This document shows positions 19,547 to 28,334 of a DNA stretch of 64,000 nucleotides, piece by piece. The notes below the pieces were generated by a model, which made no database searches, had not been told where the DNA came from, and saw nothing but the letters and a program-made list of their open reading frames with translations. Location: contig NZ_BJYX01000002.1 in assembly GCF_007991735.1 (NCBI RefSeq), forward strand, positions 124,001-188,000, given 5' to 3'. The position numbers and the translations under genes are program-made. This stretch comes from Terrabacter aerolatus (GTDB lineage Bacteria > Actinomycetota > Actinomycetes > Actinomycetales > Dermatophilaceae). The first letter of the stretch is position 1. Each line of letters starts with the position of its first letter.

Positions 19547-20318
19547 GACTGAAACCGTGGTGATCCACCTGCAGGGCTGGAACCAGCGCACCGTCGTCGT
19601 CGACGACGTGAGCGTCGCGGGCACCCACGAGCCCTTCGTCGAGCACGTCTCCTTCACGGCGCCGCCCGGAGCGGTCACCGTCGTCCCCACCGACCCCGGC
19701 ATCCCGCAGGTCGCCCTCGCCCTGGCGATCGGCGGCCGCGTGGAGCTCCTGCGTGGTCGCGTCCGCATCGGCGCGGGGGCGGACCTGGCCGACCTCCAGC
19801 TGCGCACCCGACTCGTCGACGTCGCCGACGTCACGGCGCCGGAGGACACCATCGCGGTCAAGGCCGTCGTCCAGGAGGAGCTCGCACTCGCCGAGAAGCC
19901 GGCCGGTCGCGCCGCGGTGGCGAGCTTCCTCGCGGCCCACGAGCTGTCGGACCGTGCGGGACACCCCTGGGAGCAGCTCCCCGCGGGAGTGCGCACGAGC
20001 CTGCTGCTCGAGCTCGGAGCCCTCCACCCCATGGTTCGCGTCCTGGTCCTCGCCGGTCCGGAGCGGCACGGTGGGGACCACACCGTGTGGTTCGAGACCT
20101 GCCGGCGGCTCGCGCAGACGGGTCTCGCCGTCGTCGTCCTCACCACGGCTGCGACGGCAGCGTCGCTCCCTGCCGACCTGGGCGGCGCCGAGGACCCGGT
20201 CGTCGCCTCGGTGGGCGCGCCCGACGCCGCCCCGGAGCCCGACGGCGGCCGTGACCCCGACCCGGCGAGTGACGCCGCCGCCCACGCACCGAACCTCCCG
20301 AAGGAGCCCTCGGCATGA
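19545..20318 (+). CDS. Degenerate ABC-ATPase-like protein
   Basis: The 257-residue protein aligns by eye with ABC nucleotide-binding domains but has lost their key residues. VSFTAPPGAVTVVPTDPGIP occupies the place of Walker A without the GxxGxGKT lysine. LPAGVRTSLLLELGAL sits where LSGGQ and its helix should be. VRVLVLAGPERHGG replaces Walker B LLDEP. The last 45 residues are Pro/Ala/Asp-rich. It overlaps the next gene (YhgE/Pip) by 4 bases in ATGA, so the two proteins are made together. It is unlikely to hydrolyse ATP. GTG 19545 is favoured over ATG 19530, but either is possible. Confidence 0.65.
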   Translation: MTETVVIHLQGWNQRTVVVDDVSVAGTHEPFVEHVSFTAPPGAVTVVPTDPGIPQVALALAIGGRVELLRGRVRIGAGADLADLQLRTRLVDVADVTAPEDTIAVKAVVQEELALAEKPAGRAAVASFLAAHELSDRAGHPWEQLPAGVRTSLLLELGALHPMVRVLVLAGPERHGGDHTVWFETCRRLAQTGLAVVVLTTAATAASLPADLGGAEDPVVASVGAPDAAPEPDGGRDPDPASDAAAHAPNLPKEPSA

Positions 20319-22378
20319 ACCCCGTCCGACTCGCCGTCGCGGAGCTGCGCCGCCTCACCTCCTCCCGCCTCGCGCGGCTGGCCCTCGCGGCCCTCGTGCT
20401 CATCCCGACCCTCTACGGCGGGCTCTACCTCTATGCCAACCACGACCCGTACGGCGCCTTCCCGCAGGTGCCGGCCGCCGTCGTCAGTGACGACACCGGC
20501 ACGACGCTCAGCACGGGGGAGAAGCTGCAGGTCGGCGGGGGCGTCGCCGACCACCTCGTCGAGTCGAAGTCCTTCGACTGGCACCGGGTCTCGCACTCCG
20601 AGGCGCTGCGTGGCGTCGACGACGGCACGTACGCGTTCGCGGTCATCATGCCGACGACGTTCTCGGCCGACCTCGCCTCGACGGCCGAGATGAAGCCTCG
20701 CCAGGCCACCGTCGTGCTCGAGACGAACGACGCCAACAACTACATGACCTCGATGATCGGCAACCAGGTCATCAAGCAGGTCACCGCGTCCGTCGCGAGC
20801 GAGGTGAGCCAGACGGCGGCGAGCAAGCTGCTGCTGGGGTTCAGCCAGGTGCACGACCAGCTCGTCACGGCCGTCGACGGATCGGACAAGCTGCGGGCCG
20901 GAGCGGTCAAGGCCGACTCCGGCGCCCACCAGCTCTCGTCCGGGGCGGCCGGTCTCGCGGGCGGCCTGCACGACCTGACCTCGGGAGCCCGGCGGCTCGC
21001 CACCGGCATCGGCCAGGCGGCGTCGGGCGCCGACAGCCTCGAGGCCGGAGCGGCCCAGCTCGCCTCGGGCCTGGGCACGCTCCAGTCGCGCACCGCGAGC
21101 CTGCCCTCACAGACCGACCAGCTGGCCGACGGCGCCGAGCAGGTCGCGGCGGGCAACCGCACGATCGCCGGCTACGGCACCAGGGCCGCGACGGCCTCGA
21201 GCGACCTCAGGCGCCGCATCGCCGCCGACCGTACGAGCTTCCTCGACGCCCTCCGCGCCCAGGGACTCACCGACGCCCAGCTGTCCGTGGTCAGCTCGCG
21301 ACTGGACACGATCGACGGCTACGTCAACCGGGCCGACTCCACGATCCAGTCGGCCTCGAGCGACCTGACACGCCTGTCGAAGGGCGCCGACCAGGTCGCC
21401 ACCGGTGCCCGCGCGCTCGCGAACGCGACGCCGGCACTCACCGACGGCATCGCCTCCGCGCACTCCGGTGCGGTGCGGCTGCGGGACGGTGCGAGCAGGC
21501 TCTCGAGCGGCCTCGGCACCCTGCGGACCGGCGCGGACCAGCTCGCCACCGGGGCCGACAAGGCCGCCACCGGGGCCGACTCGCTGGCCTCGGGAGCGAG
21601 CTCCCTCGGGTCGGGGCTCGACGCTTTGAGCAAGGGCGCCACCGACCTCCACGCCGGGCTCGTCAAGGGTCGGGACTCCATCCCCGACCCGAGCGATGCC
21701 CAGCGCAAGGCGATGGCGCAGACGATCGGCAACCCCGTCGGGGTGTCCACCGGATCGCTGTCCTCGGCAGGCTCCTACGGGGCCGGCCTGGCGCCGCTCT
21801 TCATGAGCCTCGCGCTCTGGATCGGGGCCTACGTGCTCTTCCTCTTCGTCCGCCCCCTGTCCCCGCGGGCCCTCGCGACGAGCCAGCGCTCGATCCGCAC
21901 CGCTCTGGGCGGATGGCTCGCGCCGACCCTCGTCGGGCTCGTGCAGGTCGCCTCGCTCGTGCTCGTCGTCGGACGTGGCGTGGACATCCGGATCGCGCAC
22001 CCGGTGCTCGCCTTCCTCTTCCTCTGCTTCACCTCGATGACGTTCGTGGCGATCCTCCACGCGCTGGCGGCGCGGTTCGGCGCCGTCGGCAAGTTCCTGG
22101 GCCTCGTGTTCATGGTGGTCCAGCTGGTCAGCGCGGGCGGGACCTTCCCGTGGCAGACCCTGCCGGCGCCGCTGCAGGCCGTCCACCACGTCGTGCCGAT
22201 GAGCCACGCCGTCGACGGTCTGCGCCGGCTGCTCTACGGCGCCGACCTGGGGCCGGTGCTCGGGTCGCTCGGGGTGCTGGCCGCCTACCTGGTCGTTGCC
22301 CTCGCCGTGTCGACGATCGCGGCGCGCCGGTCGAGGATGTGGACGCCCAAGCGGATCAAGCCCGCTCTGGAGCTGTGA
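20315..22378 (+). CDS. YhgE/Pip family membrane protein
   Basis: The 687-residue protein has an N-terminal membrane segment (RLALAALVLIPTLYGGLYLYANHDPYGAFP) and a large extracytoplasmic region. It ends in about five C-terminal membrane segments of the ABC-2/Pip type. Residues about 190-470 contain many short repeats such as GADxLAxGAxxLxSGL, predicted to form long helical or coiled structures. Family members include the phage infection protein Pip and components of ABC-2-like exporters. The start overlaps the degenerate ABC-like gene. With the divergent TetR gene it forms a putative envelope-stress or efflux unit. Confidence 0.85.
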   Translation: MNPVRLAVAELRRLTSSRLARLALAALVLIPTLYGGLYLYANHDPYGAFPQVPAAVVSDDTGTTLSTGEKLQVGGGVADHLVESKSFDWHRVSHSEALRGVDDGTYAFAVIMPTTFSADLASTAEMKPRQATVVLETNDANNYMTSMIGNQVIKQVTASVASEVSQTAASKLLLGFSQVHDQLVTAVDGSDKLRAGAVKADSGAHQLSSGAAGLAGGLHDLTSGARRLATGIGQAASGADSLEAGAAQLASGLGTLQSRTASLPSQTDQLADGAEQVAAGNRTIAGYGTRAATASSDLRRRIAADRTSFLDALRAQGLTDAQLSVVSSRLDTIDGYVNRADSTIQSASSDLTRLSKGADQVATGARALANATPALTDGIASAHSGAVRLRDGASRLSSGLGTLRTGADQLATGADKAATGADSLASGASSLGSGLDALSKGATDLHAGLVKGRDSIPDPSDAQRKAMAQTIGNPVGVSTGSLSSAGSYGAGLAPLFMSLALWIGAYVLFLFVRPLSPRALATSQRSIRTALGGWLAPTLVGLVQVASLVLVVGRGVDIRIAHPVLAFLFLCFTSMTFVAILHALAARFGAVGKFLGLVFMVVQLVSAGGTFPWQTLPAPLQAVHHVVPMSHAVDGLRRLLYGADLGPVLGSLGVLAAYLVVALAVSTIAARRSRMWTPKRIKPALEL

Positions 22379-22434
22379 CCCCGGTGCAGCCTCCGGGCTG
22401 ACAAGGCGCCTCTGCGAGGGGCATGCTCGGAGGC

Positions 22435-22968
22435 ATGAGCAGCGCCTCGAGAGAGAAGACCCTCATCCTCATGCGGCACGCCAAGGCCGAGGAGGGGCCC
22501 GGCAAGCCCGACCACGACCGCGAGCTCGCGGCTCGGGGTCGTCGGGACGCCAAGGCCGCCGGGAAGTGGCTCCACGCCGAGGGGCTCGTGCCCGACCTCG
22601 TCATCTGCTCGACCGCGCATCGCACGCGGCAGACCTGGGAGGAGGCGTGCCGCGGCGGCGCGCACACGGAGTTCGTGGAGTTCCGGCGCAGCGTCTACCT
22701 GGGCGGCTCGGAGCAGACGCTCGAGACGGTGCGCGAGGACGGCGGCGACACCTCGACGGTGCTCGTCGTCGGCCACAACCCGACCATGGCCCAGCTGACG
22801 AGCCTGCTCACCGACGGAGAGGGCTCTCGCGAGGCGCACGAGGCGCTCGGACAGGGGTTCGTCACGAGCGGCCTGGCCGTCCTGCGGTACGCGGGGGACT
22901 GGGCCGACCTCGACCTCGGCTCGTGCGAGCTGACCCGCTTCCACGTGAGCCGGGGCCACGACGACTGA
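22435..22968 (+). CDS. Histidine phosphatase family protein (SixA-like)
   Basis: The 177-residue phosphatase has the catalytic motif LMRHAKAE near the N terminus, STAHRTRQTW, and the second active-site histidine in VVGHNPTM. This pattern fits the SixA phosphohistidine-phosphatase branch. ATG 22435 gives the usual short N terminus; ATG 22423 would add four residues. It stands alone between the YhgE gene and ilvD. The substrate (phosphohistidine protein or small molecule) is not predictable. Confidence 0.88.
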   Translation: MSSASREKTLILMRHAKAEEGPGKPDHDRELAARGRRDAKAAGKWLHAEGLVPDLVICSTAHRTRQTWEEACRGGAHTEFVEFRRSVYLGGSEQTLETVREDGGDTSTVLVVGHNPTMAQLTSLLTDGEGSREAHEALGQGFVTSGLAVLRYAGDWADLDLGSCELTRFHVSRGHDD

Positions 22969-22988
22969 CCGCTGCAGAGCGATCAGGC

Positions 22989-23029
22989 AATGAGATGCGG
23001 TGTCCACCCAGCGGACACGGTTCTATGCT
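22989..23029 (+). promoter_or_regulatory. ilvD promoter with 19-bp box shared with leuB
   Basis: AATGAGATGCGGTGTCCAC (22989-23007) is followed after 16 nt by TATGCT (23024-23029), which lies 6 nt before the ilvD ATG, so the mRNA is leaderless. The same box with two C/T changes occurs upstream of leuB at identical spacing. The box covers the expected -35 position and overlaps TGTCC-N7-GGACA (23001-23017), an inverted repeat. It is a strong candidate operator for a shared branched-chain or leucine regulator. IclR-type LtbR/NdgR control leucine genes in other actinobacteria, but binding here is untested. Confidence 0.7.
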
Positions 23030-23035
23030 GCTCGC

Positions 23036-24736
23036 ATGACGCAGACGCCTGACATCAAGCCCCGCAGCCGCGACGTCACCGACGGTCTCGAGAAGACCGC
23101 CGCGCGGGGGATGCTCCGGGCCGTGGGCCTTGGGGACGACGACTGGGCCAAGCCGCAGATCGGCGTCGCGAGCTCGTGGAACGAGATCACGCCGTGCAAC
23201 CTGTCGCTCGACCGGCTCGCCAAGGCGGTCAAGGACGGCGTCCACGCCGGAGGCGGCTACCCGCTCGAGTTCGGCACCATCTCCGTGTCCGACGGCATCT
23301 CGATGGGCCACGAGGGCATGCACTTCAGCCTCGTCTCGCGCGAGATCATCGCCGACTCCGTCGAGACGGTCATGAACGCCGAGCGGCTCGACGGATCGGT
23401 GCTGCTCGCCGGGTGTGACAAGTCGCTGCCGGGCATGCTCATGGCGGCGGCGCGCCTGGACCTCGCCTCCGTGTTCCTCTATGCCGGCACGATCCTCCCC
23501 GGAGTCGCGAAGCTCTCGGACGGTACCGAGAAGGAGGTCACGATCATCGACGCCTTCGAGGCCGTCGGGGCGTGCAACGCCGGGCTCATGTCGCTCGAGG
23601 ACGTCGACGCGATCGAGCGCGCGATCTGCCCGGGCGAGGGGGCGTGCGGCGGCTTCTACACCGCCAACACGATGGCCGCCGTGGCCGAGGCGATCGGCAT
23701 GTCGATCCCCGGCTCGGCCGCGCCGCCCGCGACCGACCGCCGCCGCGACATGTACGCCCGCAAGTCGGGCGAGGCCGTCGTCGAGCTGCTCCGCAAGGGG
23801 ATCACCGCCCGCGACATCATGACGAAGCCGGCCTTCGAGAACGCCATCGCCGTCGTCATGGCCTTCGGCGGCTCGACGAACGCCGTCCTGCACCTGCTCG
23901 CGATCGCCCACGAGGCCGACGTCGACCTGACCATCGACGACTTCCGTCGCATCGGGGCCAAGGTGCCGCACCTGGCCGACGTCAAGCCCTTCGGCAGCTT
24001 CGTCATGAAGGACATCGACCACATCGGCGGGATCCCGGTCGTCATGAAGACGCTCCTCGAGGCCGGCCTGCTCGACGGGGACTGCCTCACCGTGACGGGC
24101 AGGACGATGGCCGAGAACCTCGAGGAGCTCAACCCGCCGCACATCGACGGCCGCGTCATCCGCGAGATGGCGACCCCGATCCACAAGACGGGCGGCCTGA
24201 CGATCCTCAAGGGCTCGCTCGCCCCCGAGGGCGCCGTCGTGAAGTCCGCCGGCTTCGACGAGTCGGTCTTCGAGGGCACGGCCCGGGTCTTCGACGGTGA
24301 GCGCGCGGCGATGGACGCCGTCGAGCAGGGTTCGCTGCAGAAGAACGACGTCGTCGTCATCCGCTACGAGGGCCCCAAGGGTGGCCCCGGCATGCGGGAG
24401 ATGCTCGCCGTGACGGGCGCCATCAAGGGCGCCGGTCTGGGCAAGGACGTCCTCCTCCTCACCGACGGCCGCTTCTCCGGCGGCACGACCGGCCTCTGCG
24501 TCGGGCACGTGGCCCCGGAGGCCGTCGACGAGGGACCGATCGCCTTCGTCCGCGACGGCGACACGATCCGTCTCGACGTCGCGAACGGCACCCTCGACGT
24601 CCTCGTCGACGACGCGGAGATGGCTCGTCGCCGGCAGCAGGGCGTCACGCACCCGGAGCCGAAGTACACCCGCGGCGTGCTCGCGAAGTACCGCAAGCTC
24701 GTCGGCAGCGCGAGCCGCGGCGCCGTCTGCGGCTGA
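23036..24736 (+). CDS. ilvD: Dihydroxy-acid dehydratase
   Basis: IlvD dehydrates 2,3-dihydroxy-isovalerate and 2,3-dihydroxy-3-methylvalerate to the 2-oxo acids, the third common step to valine and isoleucine. The 566-residue protein shows the cluster-ligand cysteines in [15 protein letters not shown] and [11 protein letters not shown], and the C-terminal [11 protein letters not shown]. The start ATG 23036 lies 6 nt after TATGCT; the earlier in-frame ATG at 23000 lies inside the promoter box. It is not in an operon with ilvBNC. It ends at a convergent junction marked by a long palindrome. Confidence 0.96.
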   Translation: MTQTPDIKPRSRDVTDGLEKTAARGMLRAVGLGDDDWAKPQIGVASSWNEITPCNLSLDRLAKAVKDGVHAGGGYPLEFGTISVSDGISMGHEGMHFSLVSREIIADSVETVMNAERLDGSVLLAGCDKSLPGMLMAAARLDLASVFLYAGTILPGVAKLSDGTEKEVTIIDAFEAVGACNAGLMSLEDVDAIERAICPGEGACGGFYTANTMAAVAEAIGMSIPGSAAPPATDRRRDMYARKSGEAVVELLRKGITARDIMTKPAFENAIAVVMAFGGSTNAVLHLLAIAHEADVDLTIDDFRRIGAKVPHLADVKPFGSFVMKDIDHIGGIPVVMKTLLEAGLLDGDCLTVTGRTMAENLEELNPPHIDGRVIREMATPIHKTGGLTILKGSLAPEGAVVKSAGFDESVFEGTARVFDGERAAMDAVEQGSLQKNDVVVIRYEGPKGGPGMREMLAVTGAIKGAGLGKDVLLLTDGRFSGGTTGLCVGHVAPEAVDEGPIAFVRDGDTIRLDVANGTLDVLVDDAEMARRRQQGVTHPEPKYTRGVLAKYRKLVGSASRGAVCG

Positions 24737-24745
24737 CGGCTTCTT

Positions 24746-24821
24746 CCCGCAACACACCGAGCAGCCGGTAATCCGGACGGCTGCAACCGTCACGGTTGCC
24801 TGGTGCTCGGTGTGTTGCGGG
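24746..24821. terminator. 18-bp palindrome enclosing a second hairpin, ilvD/araC junction
   Basis: CCCGCAACACACCGAGCA (24746-24763) pairs exactly with 24804-24821. Inside it lies a second perfect hairpin GCAACCG-TCA-CGGTTGC (24783-24799). The element separates the convergent ilvD and AraC genes and can form a cruciform or a two-way terminator. Its outer arm shares GCAACACACCGAG with the palindrome at 26645. Confidence 0.7.
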
Positions 24822-24846
24822 GGAGGGTGTATGCCGTGGGGCTGGG

Positions 24847-25695
24847 TCAGTGGCCCGCGTCGCGGAACGCGCGGGGCGTGAGCCCGGTGTGCTCGCGGAA
24901 GCGTCGGATGAGGTGGCGCTCGTCGCTGAACCCGGTCGCCGCGGCGATGTCGCGCACCCCGAGCCCAGTGTGGACGAGCAGGTCGGTCGCGGCCTCGAGC
25001 CGCCTCGAGGCCCGGTGGGCGTAGGGGCTCGTGCCGGTCTCGGCCCGGAACCGGCGGCGCCACGTCTCGTACGCCATGCCGACCTCCGCGGCCACGGACG
25101 GGAGGTCCAGCGGCTCGGCGAGGTCGCGGCCGAGCAGGGCGAGGGAGCGGTCCAGCCAGTCGGCGTGGCCTGCCTCGTGCCGGACCCTCGCCGCGGCGCC
25201 GCGGGGGGCTGTCACCGCGTTCGCCTCCAGCAGTGCGGCCAGCAGGTCGAGGGCCTCGGCGTCGCGGCCGACGACCGTCGTCGGGCGGGCCCGGTCGCCG
25301 TACACCGCGAACCGGTGGCGCCAACGGGCCACGGACAGCCCGTGGACGAGTGGCCGGTCGGGTGTGAGTGCCCCGAGACGACGCGCCAGCTCGAACGCGG
25401 CCCCGTCGAAGACGACGAAGACCTCGTCCCACCCGCCGCGGTCGGCGCCGTACCAGTGGGGGTGACCGGGGTGCACCACCACGAGCGACCCGGGACAGAT
25501 GGCCTCGTCGTGCGAGGCGTCCCGGTAGCGCCCCGTGCCCGCGGTGACGAAGGTGAGGCCCCACGACGGGTGACGCCGTGTCGTGCCGGCGGGCAGCCCG
25601 CTCCCGCCGGTGATGCGGCCGGCCACGAGCACCTCGCCGAGCCTCCCCGAGGGCACGCGTGGAGCGCGGTCACCGTTTGATCCTCGCGCGGGCAT
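24847..25695 (-). CDS. AraC family transcriptional regulator
   Basis: The 282-residue regulator has an N-terminal cupin-like sensor (HPSWGLTFVTAGTGRY, VVVHPGHPHWYG) and a C-terminal pair of AraC helix-turn-helix motifs. These are LPSVAAEVGMAYETWRRRFRA and VRDIAAATGFSDERHLIRRF, with the conserved TPRAFR ending. It is divergent from the phytanoyl-CoA-dioxygenase-like gene, with 126 bp between the starts, and probably controls it. The effector is unknown; the cupin sensor suggests a sugar or small acid. Confidence 0.9.
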   Translation of the reverse strand: MPARGSNGDRAPRVPSGRLGEVLVAGRITGGSGLPAGTTRRHPSWGLTFVTAGTGRYRDASHDEAICPGSLVVVHPGHPHWYGADRGGWDEVFVVFDGAAFELARRLGALTPDRPLVHGLSVARWRHRFAVYGDRARPTTVVGRDAEALDLLAALLEANAVTAPRGAAARVRHEAGHADWLDRSLALLGRDLAEPLDLPSVAAEVGMAYETWRRRFRAETGTSPYAHRASRRLEAATDLLVHTGLGVRDIAAATGFSDERHLIRRFREHTGLTPRAFRDAGH

Positions 25696-25821
25696 GCAAC
25701 CATCGAACCAGATCGTTCCCCTCTGACCATGACGTTCCGGGTCGCCCTCGGCGACGACTGCTGTGCTGGGGCCGGCGACGACCGCTCGGGTCGTTCACGA
25801 TCCACGAGAGAGGAGCCGCCC

Positions 25822-26640
25822 ATGCCCACCGACCTGCTCCCGGCGCTCACCACGGCATACCCCATCGGCGACGACGACGTCGCGGCCTACCGGGCGAACG
25901 GCCACGTGCGCCTGGCCCAGGTGGCCACGGAGGAGGAGGCTGCGGCCTACCGTCGGCCGGTGGCGGCGACCGTCGAGCGCCTCAGCACCGAGACCCGTCC
26001 CCTCGCCGAGCGCGACAGCTACGGCATGGCCTTCCTCCAGGTGATGAACCTCTGGCGGCACGACGAGGGCGTGGCCCACTTCGTCACGGCGTCCCGCTTC
26101 GCCGGCGTGGCGGCCCGCCTGCTCGGTGTCCCGCGCGTCCGGCTCTACCACGACCAGGCGCTCTTCAAGGAGCCCGGCGGGGGCTACACGCCCTGGCACC
26201 AGGACGCGATGTACTGGCCGCTGGACGGGTCGCGGTGCCTGACGATGTGGATGCCCCTCGTCGACATCACGCCGGCCCACGGCGGCCTCGCCTTCGCCAG
26301 CGGCAGTCACGTGGACGGCCCGCTCAGCGACATCGGCATCTCCGACGCGTCGGAGGAGCACTTCGACCGGCTGCTGCCCGAGCGGGGGCTGGCCGTCGAC
26401 GAGCCGGTCGCGATGCGGGCGGGGGATGCGTCGTTCCACTCCGGCTGGACCGTGCACAAGGCCCTCGGCAACACCTCGGACCGGATGCGCGAGGTCATGA
26501 CGGTCATCTGGTTCGCCGACGGGCTCGACGTGCTCGAACCGGCCAACTCGGCGCAGGCCAACGACCTCGCCTCGTGGCTGCCCGGGCTGGCGCCGGGTGA
26601 CGTCGCCGCCGCGGAGGCCAACCCCCTGCTGCCCCGCTGA
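25822..26640 (+). CDS. Phytanoyl-CoA dioxygenase (PhyH) family protein
   Basis: This is an Fe(II)/2-oxoglutarate-dependent dioxygenase-like protein of 272 residues. The metal-binding HxD is H126/D128 (TPWHQDAMYW), the distal histidine is H212 and the 2-oxoglutarate arginine is R221 (VHKALGNTSDRMR). These are complete, so it should be an active hydroxylase. ATG 25822 follows AGAGGAG. It is the only gene facing the AraC regulator. The substrate is unknown; the family hydroxylates lipids, ectoine, halogenated carbons and natural products. Confidence 0.87.
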   Translation: MPTDLLPALTTAYPIGDDDVAAYRANGHVRLAQVATEEEAAAYRRPVAATVERLSTETRPLAERDSYGMAFLQVMNLWRHDEGVAHFVTASRFAGVAARLLGVPRVRLYHDQALFKEPGGGYTPWHQDAMYWPLDGSRCLTMWMPLVDITPAHGGLAFASGSHVDGPLSDIGISDASEEHFDRLLPERGLAVDEPVAMRAGDASFHSGWTVHKALGNTSDRMREVMTVIWFADGLDVLEPANSAQANDLASWLPGLAPGDVAAAEANPLLPR

Positions 26641-26644
26641 CCCG

Positions 26645-26715
26645 GCAACACACCGAGAAGAGCGCGACACACCGGCCTCGGGTCCCGGTGTGTCGCGCTC
26701 TTCTCGGTGTGTTGC
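26645..26715. terminator. 31-bp perfect palindrome at the PhyH/SRPBCC junction
   Basis: The arms 26645-26675 and 26685-26715 are exact 31-bp complements around a 9-nt loop. The arm begins GCAACACACCGAGAAGAGCG. It lies between two convergent genes. Such length and perfection exceed what simple termination requires, and the first 13 bases match the palindrome at 24746, pointing to a dispersed element family. Confidence 0.75.
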
Positions 26716-26737
26716 GCAGGGGTGGGGGTCCGGCGGT

Positions 26738-27175
26738 CTAGGCGTTCTCGTCGGGCGTCGACGACTCGGCCCGCGCCTTGAGTCCCGCGGCCTCCATCGA
26801 CAGGTAGCGGTCGGTGAGAGACCGGTAGCCGCGCCCGAGGACGGACCCCAGCCGGCCGGACTGGGTGATCGAGAGCGTGACCCGGCACGTGCCGGGACCC
26901 GTGGCCTCGACGGTGTGCCGACCTTTCGTCCGCGTGCCCGGTCCGACTGCCTCCCAGACGAACTCGCGTCCCTCGGTGAGGTCTGTGACCGTCCAGACCG
27001 ACGTCGGGATGCGCGGTTGGTCGATCCGGGCTCGCGCCCCGATCCGCAGCCCGCCGTCGAGCAGGGTCACGGATCGCACCGACGCGGTCCACTCGGGCCA
27101 GCGCTCGACGTCGCTCATGACCTCCCACACGCGCCCGGCCGGGGCGTCGACGTCGATGTCCGTGTGCTGCTCCAT
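26738..27175 (-). CDS. SRPBCC (START/polyketide cyclase-like) family protein
   Basis: The 145-residue product opens with the typical EQHTDIDVDAPAGRVWEVMS and has the WPEWTASVRSVTLLDGG turn found in SRPBCC ligand-binding proteins, which form a hydrophobic cavity. The start is ATG 27175, 10 nt after the stop of the upstream tandem GNAT gene, so the two genes are likely co-transcribed. No catalytic residue can be assigned; most family members bind lipids or small hydrophobic ligands. Confidence 0.82.
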   Translation of the reverse strand: MEQHTDIDVDAPAGRVWEVMSDVERWPEWTASVRSVTLLDGGLRIGARARIDQPRIPTSVWTVTDLTEGREFVWEAVGPGTRTKGRHTVEATGPGTCRVTLSITQSGRLGSVLGRGYRSLTDRYLSMEAAGLKARAESSTPDENA

Positions 27176-27185
27176 GACGACCGCT

Positions 27186-28136
27186 TCAGTGCTCGACGAC
27201 GGCCGCGGCCGGTGCGACGTCGGCAGCCCAGTGACGCCAGACCGAGGTGACCTGCATGCCGACCTTCTCGTAGAGTCCGAGCGCGCCGGTGCGCGAGTCC
27301 GTCGACAGCTCGGACCGCTCGCCCCCGTGGGTGCGGGCGACCTCGAAGGCGTCGACGAGCAGTGCCCTCGCGAGCCCCTTGCCGCGCTCGTCGCGGCGCA
27401 CCGCGAGCTTGTCGACGTAGGCGCTGCCGTTCGACACGACGACGAAGGCCATGCCGACCACGGTGTCGGACGGGTCGACCACGAGGCGGAGCTGCCAGGG
27501 CTCGAAGCCGGGGCGGTGGGTGACGGTGGCCGCCCACTCCTCGAAGGTCGCTCGCTCCCGATCGGACCACTCGAGGAAGGCGTCCTCGTTGACCGTCCAC
27601 GTGGCGCGGAGGTCGTCGTCGTCGCGTGGTTCGCGGACGGCATACCCCTGTGGGAGGGGCTGCGGCTCGATCGCCCGACCGGCCGGGAGCTCGAGGACCC
27701 ACGACGTCCAGAGGGTGCGGTAGCCCAGGGCCGAGAGCAGGCGCTCCCCGGGCGACCCGCCGGGGACGGGCTGACCCACCACGGTGCCCCCGTCACGGGC
27801 TCCGACCGCGCGCGTCCAGTGCGACAGTGCGGTCCCGATGCCGAGCCCGCGGTGACCTGGGTGGACGGCGGCGTCGACCCAGCGACCCTTGTAGACCTCG
27901 GCGTAGGCCACGAGCCGGCCCTCGTCGAGGACGCCGACCGTCTGGGTGGAGAGGTCGAAGGCCGGACGCTGCCAGTCGCCGACGATGTCGGCCTCCTCGA
28001 TGACGACGGCACCCACGTCGTGCAGCTCGCACGCGGCCATGAGAGCGGTGACCGCGGTCGCGTCCTCCCGCGACAGCGGCCGCGTCGCGAGGTGGGTCGC
28101 TCCGGGCGGGAGGTGCAGAGGCACGACGCTCGTCAT
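27186..28136 (-). CDS. Tandem-domain GNAT N-acetyltransferase
   Basis: The 316-residue protein has two GNAT folds. The first contains AAVHPGHRGLGIGTAL and the second KLAVRRDERGKGLARALL, both matching the acetyl-CoA-binding motif (Q/RxxGxG/A). The double fold and length recall mycothiol synthase MshD, but the flanking sequence differs, so I do not assign that role. The start ATG 28136 is in the region divergent from the ilvB leader. It is the first gene of a two-gene unit with the SRPBCC protein. Confidence 0.8.
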   Translation of the reverse strand: MTSVVPLHLPPGATHLATRPLSREDATAVTALMAACELHDVGAVVIEEADIVGDWQRPAFDLSTQTVGVLDEGRLVAYAEVYKGRWVDAAVHPGHRGLGIGTALSHWTRAVGARDGGTVVGQPVPGGSPGERLLSALGYRTLWTSWVLELPAGRAIEPQPLPQGYAVREPRDDDDLRATWTVNEDAFLEWSDRERATFEEWAATVTHRPGFEPWQLRLVVDPSDTVVGMAFVVVSNGSAYVDKLAVRRDERGKGLARALLVDAFEVARTHGGERSELSTDSRTGALGLYEKVGMQVTSVWRHWAADVAPAAAVVEH

Positions 28137-28307
28137 GTATGCCAGTGTCCCGACCCGTCCGACCCGTCGACAACCGACTTTCGTGGCCGTGGTCCACCAC
28201 TGGACGGCCACCCGACGGCGTGACAGTGGGTGAGATCACGAGGTCACATGCTGAGACGCCACAGATGGCCGATTGACACCTCGGGGGCTTGGTAGGACGG
28301 TTGTCAC

Positions 28308-28334
28308 GTGGCCCGACTCCTCGTACTTCCCTAG
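28308..28334 (+). CDS. ilvB leader peptide MARLLVLP
   Basis: GTG-GCC-CGA-CTC-CTC-GTA-CTT-CCC-TAG encodes eight residues, four of which are Leu or Val in a row (LLVL). GTA and CTT are uncommon codons in this genome. TTGACA (28273-28278) and TAGGAC (28293-28298) lie upstream, and the GTG is 9 nt after the latter, so the peptide may be translated from a leaderless mRNA. The hairpins immediately downstream make this a transcription-attenuation leader for ilvBNC. Confidence 0.75.
   Translation: MARLLVLP

Noticed and set aside
27186-28136. Mycothiol synthase MshD
   Set aside because: It has two GNAT domains and a similar length, but the sequence around the acetyl-CoA motifs and the N terminus does not match MshD as I know it.
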